From the NCBI GenBank assembly GCA_025617745.1, contig CM046853.1, positions 17,093,174 through 17,157,173 of the forward strand: DNA of 64,000 bases, given 5' to 3'. The translations under genes and the position numbers were made by a program. Each line of letters begins with the position of its first letter. Position 1 is the stretch's first letter. Source of the DNA: Heliocidaris erythrogramma. Taxonomy: Eukaryota; Echinodermata; Echinoidea; Camarodonta; Echinometridae. This document shows, in pieces, positions 10,844-22,060 of the stretch. The notes below the pieces were generated by a model. It saw only the letters and a program-made list of their open reading frames with translations. It searched no databases and was not told the origin of the DNA.

Positions 10844-13800
10844 ATGGATTCCCTGGCATCTTTCCCTAGCTTCCCTCAATTCGATGTGCATACGGATGAG
10901 GCAAATCTCGGTCCACGGTGGACAAAGTGGATTGAACGCTTTGAACGCTTTATGCTAGTAGCGGATGTCACGGCCGACACGCGTAAAAGAGCCGCCCTAT
11001 TGCATTTTGCTGGACCAGAGGTAGACGAAATATTCTCTACTTTAACAGACACAGGTGAGGATAATGACTATAAGAAAGCCAAAGTCGCACTAGAACAGTA
11101 CTTTAAGCCAAAACACAATATCGCTTATGAAACATTTAAGTTCCGTAATGCTGAACAAGGGGATGAAACGATTGATAAATTTCATGTCAGACTCCGCAAG
11201 TTGGCTCAAACATGTGATTTTCATGACATTGATAAGGAAATTCATGCCCAAATTGTGTTGAAATGTAAAAGCAAGACACTGAGGAGAAGGGCCATGCGTG
11301 AAACTCTGTCTCTAACGCAATTAATGGAGTATGCCAGAGCTTTAGAAACGAGTGAGCAACAAGCCCACACTGTAGAAAATCAGCATGCACAACCAGCTTC
11401 TGCCAATGCTTTATTTGGTAGTGGTAGTAACCGCAGACAGGGTCATGGTACATCTGGCCAACGTCGCTATGGTAACCGTCGTAATAAACCACAGTCTCAA
11501 AGCCAGCATAGCCATAGCAATAAGCCACGTAACAAGCAAGAACAGGGTCATGCTCGGGGAACGGTAAAGTCCGAGACATGTTCCCGCTGTGGACACAATC
11601 TACCGCACAAAAATAATTCATGCCCAGCAATCGGGTCAGAATGCAATCGCTGCCATAAGAAAAATCACTGGGGTCGTGTATGCAGGCGACCAAGCGTCAA
11701 TGCCACTGCTACCAGTACAGAAAGTAAGCCGCAATCCAGTAGTGAATCTGAGCCCGATTACGTGTACATGGTTACGGATGATACCGGTACTGAGCCAAGG
11801 AAATTGGCAATAACAAAAGTGGTACTCATGGATAAAATCCATGCAGCAATGTTGATTGACACAGGATCTACTGTAAACATATTAGACAGTAATACTTACC
11901 AGAAGTTAGATCCACAGCCAAAGCTCCGGCGCTCAGCGCAGGAAGTTTTTCCATACGGTGATAGACCCGCATTACCGGTCCTCGGGGTAACTACCATTGC
12001 CGTATATGCACCCGCCACAAATCGCACAATTGACGCTGATTTTCACGTAGTACATGGCAATACAGGAAACCTTCTCTCATGTTCAACTTCGCAGCAGCTA
12101 GAATTTGTTAAGCTAACTTGCCACATTCAGAGCTACGAAAATGACATTCTAGCAGAATTCGACAGTCTCTTCAATGGTGTTGGAAAGATTAAAGACGTTG
12201 AAATAAAGCTTCACATCGACGAGTCTGTACCGCCCAAGTCACAGCGACATCGACGAACGCCATTCCACACGAGAAAAGATGTGGAAGCTGAACTTGAACG
12301 TTTGAAATCGCATGATTTGATTGAGAGTGTTACAGGGCCAACACCATGGGTAAGCCCTATAGTAATAGTACCCAAGCAGAATGGAGTCCGTCTATGCATC
12401 GATATGCGCGAGGCAAACAAAGCCATAAAGCGTACGCGACACCCGCTACCAACACTTGATGATGTAATCGCTGATCTGAATGGCGCGTCGTGGTTTAGCA
12501 CACTTGATATGAACTCAGGTTTCCATCAGTTCACATTACACCAAGATAGCAGGGACATAACTACTTTTTCGTGTCACGCTGGTTTGTACCGTTTTAAGCG
12601 ACTCATGTTCGGAGTTAGTTCCGCACCGGAAGTGTTCCAATCCGCGGTAGAACAGTTATTGTCCGGTATCCCTGGATGTAAGAACATGGCAGATGACATT
12701 TTGGTGTACGGCTGCACCAAAGATGTTCATGACAGGAACCTCCGTCTGGTGCTCAATCGTCTCAAAGAGCACGGTGCAACATTGAACAAAGACAAATGCA
12801 CATTTGGACAGCGCAGTGTCAAGTTTTATGGACACATATTTAGTGACGGCGGTGTTACGGCAGACCCCAAGAAAGTCCAAGATGTGTGCAATGCTCCAAC
12901 TCCAACTAACAGCAGCGAAATGTCAAGCTTCCTCGGTATGGCGCAATACCTCGCAAAGTACATTTCAAACTACTCTACGCTATCAGCACCACTCCGCAGA
13001 CTCACCCATCAGGATGTAGCATGGGAATGGGGTGAGACAGAAACGCGAGCATATCAGAAACTGAAAGATGAACTTACGGGTTCACACACAATGACTTACT
13101 TTGATCCAGCAAAGAGTATCGACATTTATGTTGATGCCAGTCCAGTGGGACTCTGTGCAATTTTAACGCAGAATAACAAAGTCCTCGCATATGGTAGTCG
13201 CGCACTCAAAGATGTGGAAACGCGATATTCGCAAACAGAGCGTGAAATGTTGGCAGTGGTGTGGGCCGCAGAACATTACCATTTGTATGTATTCGGTACG
13301 CACTTCAGAATCTTCACCGATCACAAACCGTTACTGCGCATCTTCGAGAAGCAAAATCCACTCTCCGCACGAATGGATCATTGGCGACTTCGCCTTATGC
13401 CATATGATTACAGTCTTGTATACAGACCTGGTGCAGACAATCCTGCGGACTTTCTTAGTCGACACCCAGGTGGAAGAGCTCCACGTAATTTGACAACAGA
13501 AGCGTATGTAAATTATATTTGCACCAACGCAATCCCAAAAGCGATGACAATGCAACAAGTGGAGGAAGCGTCGAAGACTGATCCTACCATCCAAGCACTG
13601 AAAGAAGCCATAACTTCCGATAATTGGAAAAATCCTCTTGTGAAGGATTATACCAACATCAAGGATGAACTCTCAGTGGTAGGGGATCTCATTTTGAGAG
13701 ATCAGAGACTCCTGATTCCTCGCGAACTGCAACGCAAAGCTGTAGACTTAGCGCACATTGGTCACCAGGGGATTGTCAGAACCAAACAATTGTTGCGCGA

Positions 13801-14857
13801 GAAAGTTTGGTTCTCAGGCATTGATCGTCTCGCTGAAGAAGTGATCAAAGCGTGTACTCCATGTCAGGCAGCAACGCGAGCTGGCGCAGAACCTATCGAA
13901 CCGCTCAATATGACTGACTTACCATCTGGACCCTGGAAACAAGTCTCCATAGACTTTAAAGGTCCATTTCCAACAGGTGAATACCTTTTAGTGACCATTG
14001 ACGACTACTCGCGATTCCCAGAGGTCGAGATTGTGAAATCTACGTCCGCAAGATCAGTTATCCCAAAGCTTGATGCTATCTTCGCACGCCAAGGAATCCC
14101 TGAGATTGTTAAGTCTGACAATGGTCCTCCCTTCAATGGAGAGGAATTTGCGAAATTTGCCACCTATCTCGGTTTTAAGCACCAAAAGAGTACGCCTCTT
14201 TGGCCACGCGGCAACGCAGAGGTTGAACGCTTCATAGAGACTCTAGTGAAAGCGATACAAACAGCAACCGCTTCAGGTTTGAACTGGAAACAAGAATTAT
14301 ACACGTTCTTACGCCAGTACAGAGCAACTCCACACGCGACTACAAATATGTCACCAAGCGAAGCGCTTAACAATCGCAAGATTCGCACAGTACTCCCAGA
14401 AGTACCATCAGCCCCTTCCGCGGATCTTCGTGTCACTGACGCAGCACGCAAAGCAAAGATTAAAACGCACGGTGATAAGCATCTGAAGACAAGACGCAGC
14501 GAATTGAAAGTTGGCGACAAAGTCTTGGTGAGGCAAAACAAGAAAAATGCCTTATCAACGCCATTTGATCCATCTCCATACATTGTCACATGGAGAAAAG
14601 GTAACAGTGTTGTCGCAAAGCGTGGAAATGAGACTATCAAGCGTAACGTTTCATTCTTCAAGATAGTCAATAAAATGCCAGAAACACCATCTCATTGCAA
14701 CGATGACTCTCAGGTTGATGTTAATGACAATCATCAACCAGGTGCACTCAATTTGGATGTCCCAGTCGCAAATCCGCGACAAGATCAGCAGCTTCATGAT
14801 CGTCCGCAGAGACACCGTGAAGTTCCAGTGCGCTTGAGAGACTATGTCTTAACATAA
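10844..14857 (+). CDS. Ty3/gypsy Gag-Pol polyprotein (1337 aa)
   Basis: A single frame encodes the whole retrotransposition machinery. Order: Gag (about 1-240, basic Q/N/H/R-rich tail), cysteine-histidine zinc knuckles (about 245-280; the second reads C-x2-C-x4-H-x4-C), aspartic protease with DTGS (about 340), reverse transcriptase (FSTLDMNSGFHQF near 553; catalytic box MADDILVYG near 615, with Ala-Asp-Asp), RNase H (YVDASPVGL near 762; TDHKPLL), and integrase with a zinc-binding HHCC region (HIGHQG near 970 to CTPCQ) and the DDE triad (IDFKG near 1036, SDNGPP near 1091, the NAEVERF Glu near 1127). The order RT-RNaseH-integrase identifies Ty3/gypsy rather than copia. There is no env-like frame. 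Frames overlapping it in other phases are shadows. The ATG follows the LTR by 30 bp. Gag and Pol are fused without a frameshift, so the Gag:Pol ratio would need another control. Confidence 0.96.
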   Translation: MDSLASFPSFPQFDVHTDEANLGPRWTKWIERFERFMLVADVTADTRKRAALLHFAGPEVDEIFSTLTDTGEDNDYKKAKVALEQYFKPKHNIAYETFKFRNAEQGDETIDKFHVRLRKLAQTCDFHDIDKEIHAQIVLKCKSKTLRRRAMRETLSLTQLMEYARALETSEQQAHTVENQHAQPASANALFGSGSNRRQGHGTSGQRRYGNRRNKPQSQSQHSHSNKPRNKQEQGHARGTVKSETCSRCGHNLPHKNNSCPAIGSECNRCHKKNHWGRVCRRPSVNATATSTESKPQSSSESEPDYVYMVTDDTGTEPRKLAITKVVLMDKIHAAMLIDTGSTVNILDSNTYQKLDPQPKLRRSAQEVFPYGDRPALPVLGVTTIAVYAPATNRTIDADFHVVHGNTGNLLSCSTSQQLEFVKLTCHIQSYENDILAEFDSLFNGVGKIKDVEIKLHIDESVPPKSQRHRRTPFHTRKDVEAELERLKSHDLIESVTGPTPWVSPIVIVPKQNGVRLCIDMREANKAIKRTRHPLPTLDDVIADLNGASWFSTLDMNSGFHQFTLHQDSRDITTFSCHAGLYRFKRLMFGVSSAPEVFQSAVEQLLSGIPGCKNMADDILVYGCTKDVHDRNLRLVLNRLKEHGATLNKDKCTFGQRSVKFYGHIFSDGGVTADPKKVQDVCNAPTPTNSSEMSSFLGMAQYLAKYISNYSTLSAPLRRLTHQDVAWEWGETETRAYQKLKDELTGSHTMTYFDPAKSIDIYVDASPVGLCAILTQNNKVLAYGSRALKDVETRYSQTEREMLAVVWAAEHYHLYVFGTHFRIFTDHKPLLRIFEKQNPLSARMDHWRLRLMPYDYSLVYRPGADNPADFLSRHPGGRAPRNLTTEAYVNYICTNAIPKAMTMQQVEEASKTDPTIQALKEAITSDNWKNPLVKDYTNIKDELSVVGDLILRDQRLLIPRELQRKAVDLAHIGHQGIVRTKQLLREKVWFSGIDRLAEEVIKACTPCQAATRAGAEPIEPLNMTDLPSGPWKQVSIDFKGPFPTGEYLLVTIDDYSRFPEVEIVKSTSARSVIPKLDAIFARQGIPEIVKSDNGPPFNGEEFAKFATYLGFKHQKSTPLWPRGNAEVERFIETLVKAIQTATASGLNWKQELYTFLRQYRATPHATTNMSPSEALNNRKIRTVLPEVPSAPSADLRVTDAARKAKIKTHGDKHLKTRRSELKVGDKVLVRQNKKNALSTPFDPSPYIVTWRKGNSVVAKRGNETIKRNVSFFKIVNKMPETPSHCNDDSQVDVNDNHQPGALNLDVPVANPRQDQQLHDRPQRHREVPVRLRDYVLT

Positions 14858-16000
14858 TTTGGCAAACATTTTGCCCATGAGTACAGTTGATATGACAAAA
14901 TTTATGTCATTGAGTATTTTCATTGAGTGTACGTCAAACAGAAATATTGACGGTGACCAACTATATCTCAATGCTAATGTTGTTTATGTTGTGAAAAAAA
15001 TACAGCTGAGCAGCAGGTTGTTTTAAATGTTTGCATTAATTAGTTTTGCCAAATTAGGTTTTCCATTTATCCAAAATTCAGTGTTAATTAACAAAAGAAA
15101 AAAAAAACGGAAAAGAAAAAAAAACAAGCATTTTCCAACATGCTAGACAGCTGCACTGTGATTTATCATAATTATCATATAATGCTTAAGAAGGACAAGA
15201 AAGTAATTTTTCTACTTGAAGGTACCTGTAGGTGAATCTACTTTATACTGCATTACAGGCATTTTCATAGTGTACAGTACACATACATGTGAAATTATTT
15301 TTCCTGCCATTCAGCACATGTGTTAGATATGCATCATTGTGTTTTTGAACATTATTTTGTTTGAAAAAAAGAGGGAAAAGAAAAACCCTTTGCAACTCAT
15401 CAAAGCAAATTTATGTTTCAGGTGAAAACCAGAACTTCACTCTGATTTTTATTGTAAAGTGAAATACACTATATTCACACAACAGAGTGACATGACATTA
15501 TTTTGTGATCCAGCTTTTGGTGATATTTTATTTACCAAGTTATCGAGTTGCATATTGTATAATCCAGTTGCTGTCATACTCAGCACTTTAAAGTTTGAAA
15601 TTTAACCATGTAGCCTAGTTGTCGATATATTTGACATTGTTTGAAAGTGTTTATCATTTCATATTATAGCATTTGTATTGAAAATTGGTGTGTTCCAAAC
15701 TGTAAGAATATACACAGGCACAGTATTCACGCTGAAGGCAATTAATACACAGGAGTACACATGTTCATGGTATTTGTAATCAAGGTTTATTGAAAATTGA
15801 ACACAATGGTTGAATGCTATTTTAAACGGCATGTATTAATGGTATGGTACAGTAGGATGACAATTTCAAAGCAGGTTCACTATAGAAATTCAGTATCACT
15901 GACTGTATAGGTAAATTTCATGTGTGTATAATAATTGGCATATCATTTATGATCTAGATTACACTTATATAGACAGGTAGTCTAAAAAGTTGGTAAGGGA
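14858..16000 (+). other. 3' non-coding interior of the retrotransposon
   Basis: AT-rich, with several poly-A runs. No frame of note and no second gene. Confidence 0.7.
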
Positions 16001-16137
16001 TGTAATGTAGTGCATGTACCAACAGAGGGCGTTATCATAAATAGCGCACCCAACATGGCGGACTGAATAAACGAGCACCAAGTACAATCTAGTATTGTCT
16101 CCCCCTGTGTACTGTATCTGTGTACCTAAACGTCACA
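16001..16137 (+). repeat. 3' LTR of the Ty3/gypsy element
   Basis: Identical to the 5' LTR except one A-to-C difference in the AGCGCAC(A/C)CAACATGG stretch. Directly followed by the CCCCT duplication. Confidence 0.92.
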
Positions 16138-16346
16138 CCCCTGGGCCCCTGGGGGCCACATGTACCATTTTAGCAACTTTGGGTCCCCTACCCCTAAGGA
16201 TGATTCCTACCAAGTTTGGTTGAATTCCAATCATGGGTTTTGGAGAAGAAGATGAAAATGTAAAAAGTTAACGGACGACGGACGACGGACGACGGACAAA
16301 TTTCCATCGCAATAGCTCACTCGAGCCTTAGGCTCAGGTGAGCTAA

Positions 16347-17407
16347 AAAGGAAGAAATTACAGATTATAGAACCATTTGCGTTTCAAGAAAAATTATCAT
16401 AGCTATCGCAGGATAGCTTCAAGAATTTGATGAAAGGGATTATCACTTAAGGTTGAAGATCAAATAAATATGATTACATCTTAATGCACTACTTATGCAT
16501 ACAATTATAAACACACGTTGCATTAAAGATGATGAACTAAAATCATATTTCATAATGTAGTCATGCCACATTTTTCTAACTCTATTTCTAAATTACATTG
16601 GAATTAAAAGGAAAATTATTTGATTTTGAAAATTTATTGGTTATAGTTTGAATCTATATTACTGCATTATTCTGAGGTGACATGATAACTGACTGTACTT
16701 AAAAGGTTTTTATCAAATATTTTTTTGAAGTGTGAAAAGAATTTAGAATTAGGCTCAAGATTAATCACTTTCTCATAATCATGTTTCAAATGGGCCAATC
16801 GTACCAATTGCAATATATTTTTAATTACGTGTACATGGACATGTACACCTACAAAAGGTAAATCCGATGTAATTTAGTCTTTGCTTTTATTTCAAAATTA
16901 CGAATTAGGGGGTGTATCTGTAAATGATCTTGAAGTGAAATGTCAAGTGATTGCAATAAGGGCCATTCAACCCTGAACCAACCCCCCCCCCCCCAAAAAA
17001 AAAAACTCAAAAAAAAAAAAAAAATGAAAAAATGAAAAAAAAATGGAAAAAACAAAGAAAAAAAAAATGGAAAAAATCAATCAATAAATAAATGAAAGTT
17101 ACAAATCTGTTTGTTTCCCCTTTGAATAATATGTTAGCTCTTTCTTTTGACCCAAACTTTGACATTCAATTTCCAGCTCAGAAATAGCATTCCTGACATT
17201 AAAAATAAATGTAATTTCCATTATGTAAATTAGCAATAAATCTCGAGAGAAATTAATTAATTAAACTTTATGTTTTAAAAATGATAATAAATATAAAAAT
17301 ACTTTGATCATTAATGACTCCGTTACTTGACACGTAACAAGCAATGTAAATGATGAGCTTCCTTGGACAACCTGCATTATAAAAACAAAAAGAAAGGACA
17401 AACAAAA
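16347..17407. other. Non-coding stretch
   Basis: AT-rich, with C-run plus A-run low complexity at 16981-17070. No gene, RNA or paired repeat ends found. Confidence 0.5.
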
Positions 17408-17701
17408 ATAATAATAATAATAATATGCCCATTTATATAGCGCAGCCACTATATGGATATACTCTACTGCGCTTAATACAAAGTATCACATTATTACCCC
17501 GGCTTTAGCCGAGCTGCCTATTATGGCGCTAAAGCATTTCAAGGAATTTCTTCCTACCGGGTACCCATTTACTTCACCTGGGTTGAGAGTGGCAAATGTA
17601 GATGAATGTCTTGCCAAAGGACATTAGCGCCGTGGCGGGATTCGAACCGCGAACCATGTGAGCCACAGTCCGGTGACGTATCCACTAGACCACGACACCT
17701 C
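17408..17701 (-). mobile_element. tRNA-derived SINE with ATT tail
   Basis: Read on the minus strand it starts with a tRNA-like head: A box TGGTCTAGTGG (17682-17692) and B box GGTTCGAATCC (17638-17648), spaced as in a tRNA-type Pol III promoter. A body with TACCGGGTACCC and ATAGCGC words follows, ending in (ATT)n at 17408-17425. The head matches a tRNA fold only loosely, as in SINEs; it is not a functional tRNA gene. Confidence 0.8.
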
Positions 17702-17783
17702 TATTTTTGTTTTAAATTTACACTTCTTGTTGACTGTGGACTGGATTTTAAAGAAGGAAACAAAAATGGGTACATCTATCCAG

Positions 17784-18140
17784 GGGCGGATCCAGGATTT
17801 TGTATAAGGGGGGGGGGGGCATACAAATGCTTGATTGTCAACTTTGGGAAACTGCTAGGGAGGAAATCCGTATATTGTTTGGTCTTGCCAGCCCTCCAAA
17901 TATCGCTCAGTGGGGGGAGGGGGGAGGGGGGTTATGGGGTCCTGTTTCCCTCCATAAATATCTGACACGAAAACTAAACAAGAACAAAAACAAAAACAAA
18001 AAAAGGTTTTCCGTTCTAAAACTGTTGTTTGAAAGGGGGGGGGCACGGGCCGGGATTGTTTCCCCCCCCCCCCCCTCCAAAAAAAAACCAAACAAAAAAC
18101 AAACAAAAACAAAAAAAGAACAAAAAAAAAAACCCACCAC
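17784..18140. repeat. Half-copy of a GGGGCGGATCCAGGA-type MITE plus low-complexity runs
   Basis: The left end AGGGGCGGATCCAGGATTTT matches the complete small element at 57974-58085, and TTATGGGGTCC and CAGTTTCCCTCCATAA-like words are shared. The matching right end is not seen; long G, C and CAAAAA runs fill the interior. Confidence 0.55.
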
Positions 18141-18455
18141 TGCATTTGTTCTTCCTTAATTATAGAAATGTAAATCTAAGTTTAAATCATTTAACAGACG
18201 TACATATTTTCATCTTCCATTCCAAATTTGATCCTAGACCAAGGCATTTAGTAAACTTTAAAACGGCTAAATCAAAATAATTTACTGGACTTTAGAATTT
18301 TGATTTTGACTGCACAGACTATGTCGGTAGAAATCTAAGTCCATTAATAATAAGATCTAATCTTACAGAGCTACTACTAAGACTAAGCAATGGAATATTG
18401 AAATTTACACCAATTATGGGGGCTTAGAGGTCTACATTTTCAAAAAACAATTTAC

Positions 18456-18608
18456 CTTTCCAGTTCAACTTGGGTTTCCTGCAGTGAGTGGATGACAATA
18501 ATCTACAGCCCAGCCCCAGGTAGGGTCTATCAGTTTTTAGTATGACGATATTGAATGATCTGGTCCTGGTCCCCCTGTGTTTCTCTATTTCGGTCCAAGG
18601 CAATAGCT
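18456..18608 (-). other. Possible internal exon, minus strand
   Basis: A 153-nt block bounded by a good acceptor (TTTTGATTGCAG) and donor (GGAAAG|GTAAAT), open in one frame. A GTAAGA donor on the same strand at 19061-19066 could close an upstream exon. The peptide is not recognised and nothing else supports a gene, so this may be a non-coding transcript or chance. Confidence 0.2.
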
Positions 18609-18699
18609 CTGCAATCAAAAGAGAACAAGAGGTTAGAATCATAGTAGTAATTAAAAGCATGCCACAGATCTACTGTTTAAATTAATATTACTCGCACAT

Positions 18700-20548
18700 A
18701 TATACATGAAGGCCCTATGTACTCTCTCGTCTCAGTAAGTGACAGTGGTGACTCGTCATGGTTGTCGCTACAGAGTACAGTACACAAAATAAATTGGGAC
18801 AGCTCTCAGTAGCAGCATAAGGTTATACTGTATATAATAAAGATCATTTTAATCTGGTCCAGCATGATTCAAGACATTATCATTCAAATTCTAAGTTGAT
18901 CTTTCTAGACCCTCCTTAAACAAAGTTCAAGGCGAGGCCGAAGGCCTAACTCTAAGTCTAAGGTAGGCCTAGAATAGATCCAGGCTATCGTAGCCGTAGG
19001 CAAAGCGCAGTTAGCCGACCAGGATCGGCGCACCCAAAACTAACAGACCGCTGGGCAAGATCTTACCCGGCGCGGCCCAGCTCCCCAGAGTGTCATGATC
19101 AATCTTGAACAGGTCCACATCTACCGCAGATTGTCGGTAATGAAGCCATGCACTTTACTTTTTAGGCTTGAGCACTATCATAATATACAGATCTTCGGAA
19201 AATATCTGATCTTCTCGAAAAATATTACAAGTAGACTATTCAAAATAACCGTTTTAGAGTTCAATCAAAGATAATAATTTTGTTTTGTCATGCATGAGAA
19301 GGGGGACTGGGTGGGATGTGGGATAATACGTTTTGTACAGTGAACTCACTAGCAGCCACGACGAACACATCCCAATTATTAAGAGGAATGTTAAACAAAA
19401 TACATATTTACTTACATTTCATGGCATCATACGGCATTATTTTGATGAGAATGTCCCCCGGAGGATGTTCTGCTTTCGTGAGACTTACAAGACAAACTCC
19501 TTCTAAAACAGAAAATTCTCAAAAACAAAGTTTTTTTGAGATTTGTGTTGAAATGACAAAAAAGTAGCACTACCCGCACGGCCGCCATTTTCCCCATTTC
19601 TTGTCAAAATCGTAGGGAATTGTGGGAATGAAAAAAATGAATTATGTATGATCTTATACATAAAGCATTATGTTAATATGAGCCACTAACCAATCATCGA
19701 ACAGTATTTGACGAGTTTTTGACGTCATTCCTCATGAATAAACATTTATTGAAATTGACCCTCCTAGCTCACTGTTCAAATTGGCCAAAGCTCCCACAAT
19801 GCATCCAATGCAAAGCCTATGGAATGTCAAAGGTCAGATTTTAGTTGGCCCTCTAGCCCTCCGAAGGAGGGATCGAATCTCTTTGGGTATCAGCTGAAAG
19901 CTGAGACATCAGGGAAAATGGTGGTAATAAAATTGAATTGGAAATCCGTGGAAATCTAAACGTTTCATATGGATTTATAAAAAACACCAATAATCAGCCT
20001 ATTTTCTAGAATAATTATACCCTATTATACTCACGAATATTGCGTTTCTTTCCATTTTTACCCCATTCATATAGTGAAATGAACTCTCAGGAATATGTGG
20101 GAGCAATTATAGATCGAAAACCTAAAAACTACATGTTGAAATAACTTATCTATTAAATTGGTCACAATTTGCACTGAAACTCGCAATATGTTGAATTTTG
20201 CGGCTTGAAGTAGGAAATATACACCCTTAATGTACATACCGGATTTAAATAATTACTGAAATATTCTTCAAAGTAGTGCCTTTCAACAGGGCATGAACAA
20301 AAAATTAAAAAACACAAATTGCCCAAAATGACTTTTGACGCACTTTGGTTTAGCCCTGGCCATGGCCCTGGCCCACTGTGCACCGTGACCCCCAGTGATC
20401 CACTGACTATATTTGCACAGGGGACCGGTACTGGTTTTATGACACTACTTTCTCAGTGATGATTTTTGTTCTCATAGTATTTATACTTCCATCTGTATTG
20501 TTGAAAAATACAAAGTCAGATTGAGGCTTAAAATACTGACCCGATGTA
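18700..20548. other. Intergenic stretch with promoter-like patch
   Basis: No coding gene recognised. At 19578-19590 GGCCGCCATTTTC matches the YY1-type promoter word, next to TTGTGGGAATG. A CpG-richer block lies at 18930-19090. These could mark an unseen transcription start, but no exon can be joined to them with confidence. Confidence 0.35.
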
Positions 20549-20971
20549 AGGTCACCGCACACCTTACGATCGGTCTGCGGTCCGATTTCAGAAAAAAAAA
20601 TGTAATAGGCCTATCATTTTACAAATCATTTAAAAACGAAAAATATTTTTGATTGAGGGTCTGAATAGTCATACAGATAGTAAAATCGATAATACGGCCT
20701 CTGCCGAGTTTTCTAGTAGTTGGAATGGCCAAATCGGCTCCGAGTCGTAGTGACGTCACAAAAATCGTACGACTGCCTACGACTTGAAACTAATATTGCT
20801 CTTATTCCCTGTAGAAAGCTGACAACACACCAAAACTCTATGTTTAGTATTCATATTATTTTTCAGAGCCTGAATAGGGTAGATTTCATTTGTTAAAATG
20901 CCAATATTTAATGCCATAGCGATTTATTTCACAAATCGGATCGCAACCGATCGTAAGGTGTGCGGTGGCCT
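20549..20971. mobile_element. MITE with ~39-bp terminal inverted repeats
   Basis: The left end starts AGGTCACCGCACACCTTACG and the right end is its inverted copy with a few changes; the pairing runs through CGATCGG and TCCGATTT. The interior (about 345 bp) is non-coding and includes a TGACGTCA word at 20752-20759. No clean target duplication was found. Confidence 0.75.
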
Positions 20972-21015
20972 GGGTGGCATTTAGCAGTGAGAATGTATGG
21001 GGCTGTTTGCATTCT

Positions 21016-21334
21016 ATAAGCCAGTTCGGGGTTAGCGCATGGTACAAATGACCCCAAATATCCACAGATATTTTAGACATGGAGGGTCCCTTTATGTGCA
21101 CTTCAGAAAAATAACTCTGGGAGTGATAGAGGTGCCTCATGAATAGCTTTTGTTCCCCCTTTAAAAAGAATACTTCCACCTGGATATCATGGAATGCACC
21201 ATTAGTGCATAATTGAATAATGATTACATGACATTCATGCGCACATATCGAATATTAGTGTCAGTGGGTTTTAGAATTTGGTACAGATGACCTTTATCTG
21301 CTCATGCTCAGATTGCAACCCCGAACTGGCTTAT
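21016..21334. mobile_element. Small element with perfect 18-bp inverted ends
   Basis: ATAAGCCAGTTCGGGGTT (21016-21033) and its exact reverse complement (21317-21334) bound a 319-bp non-coding segment. Inside, GGTACAAATGACC and GGTACAGATGACC sit near opposite ends as direct copies. Confidence 0.65.
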
Positions 21335-21429
21335 TGGAGTATACCGGTACCACGATTATAGCACCTGGGAATAGGCTGTATATTTTAGCAAAATGGGTTG
21401 TCAAGGTGTGAGATGATTGAATTGTGATA

Positions 21430-22060
21430 CATGTATGGTCGCCAGCGTATCCGGACAACTACACCCTAGAAATCCCCCCCCCCCTCCAAGGACAAGAACC
21501 CCCCAGGACAACTACCCCGGCCAGGGCAACTACCCCCTAGAGGACAATTATCCCCAGGACAACTACCCCCTAGGACAATTACCCCCAAGACAACCCCAGG
21601 ACAAGCCCCCCCCCCCCTCCCCCGGAAAAATTACCCCCCAAATGACGATTACCCTGATATATGCCCCCCCCCGGCAACTACCCCCGAACAATTACCCCCC
21701 CCCCCCCCCCCCCCCCCCCCGGAATCTGGGTTTCAGTTGTCCAGGGGAGGGGGGGGGGGGGCGCGGGTGATTGTCCAGGGGGTAGTTGTCCTGGGGGGGG
21801 GGCTAAAATTTTGTTCCAGGAGGGGTGGATATCGGGTTAATCGTCATTTGGGGGGGGGGGGTTTCCGGGGGAGGAGGGGGGCTTGTCCTGGGGTTGTCCT
21901 GGGCTGGGGGTAATTGTCCGGGGGGGGGGAGTTGTCCTGGCCGGGGTAGTTCTTCTGGGAGTAATTGTCCTAGGTGTAGTCGTCCAGGGGGTAATTGTCC
22001 GAGTGGTAGTTTTCCAGGCCAGGGGCCGGGGGGGGGGGGGGTATAATGGGTAGTTGTCCT
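21430..22060. repeat. C-rich/G-rich minisatellite arranged as a large palindrome
   Basis: The left half on the + strand repeats GGACAACTACCCC-type units; the right half carries the reverse complement (GGGGTAGTTGTCC). The turn is near 21720-21750. Matching off-unit landmarks (ATGACGATTACCC left, GGTTAATCGTCAT right) show that this is one inverted duplication rather than two independent arrays. The proline-rich open frame across the left half is an artefact. Confidence 0.75.

Larger units (their letters stand above)
10677..16137 (+). mobile_element. Full-length Ty3/gypsy LTR retrotransposon
   Basis: A 5461-bp element with 137-bp LTRs beginning TG and ending CA, flanked by CCCCT on both sides (10672-10676 and 16138-16142). 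The LTRs differ at one position only, and the single Gag-Pol frame is unbroken, so the insertion is recent and may still be competent. About 1.1 kb of AT-rich non-coding DNA (14858-16000) separates the coding frame from the 3' LTR. A short purine-rich stretch (AAGTTGGTAAGGGA) just before the 3' LTR is the candidate polypurine tract. Confidence 0.93.
9855..16346. mobile_element. Dispersed repeat (copy A), split by a Ty3/gypsy insertion
   Basis: The left end (CAAGAGCCCCAGGGGGCACG, then GCTCACCTGAG) and the right end (GCCTTAGGCTCAGGTGAGC) match the copy at 36571-37890. The inner part has ~340-bp units (words such as GGTCCCCTACCCCTAAGGAT) and a GGACGACGGACGAC run near the right end. The retrotransposon at 10677-16137 interrupts it with a CCCCT duplication, so copy A is older. 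Confidence 0.75.

Noticed and set aside
11187-11693. 168-codon minus-strand frame within the retrotransposon
   Set aside because: Antisense shadow of Gag; no independent support.
17628-17701. Functional tRNA gene
   Set aside because: A and B boxes are present, but the acceptor and other stems do not pair properly and the sequence runs on into a SINE body with an ATT tail.
21417-21770. Proline-rich 117-codon frame
   Set aside because: Produced by the C-rich minisatellite; not a protein gene.
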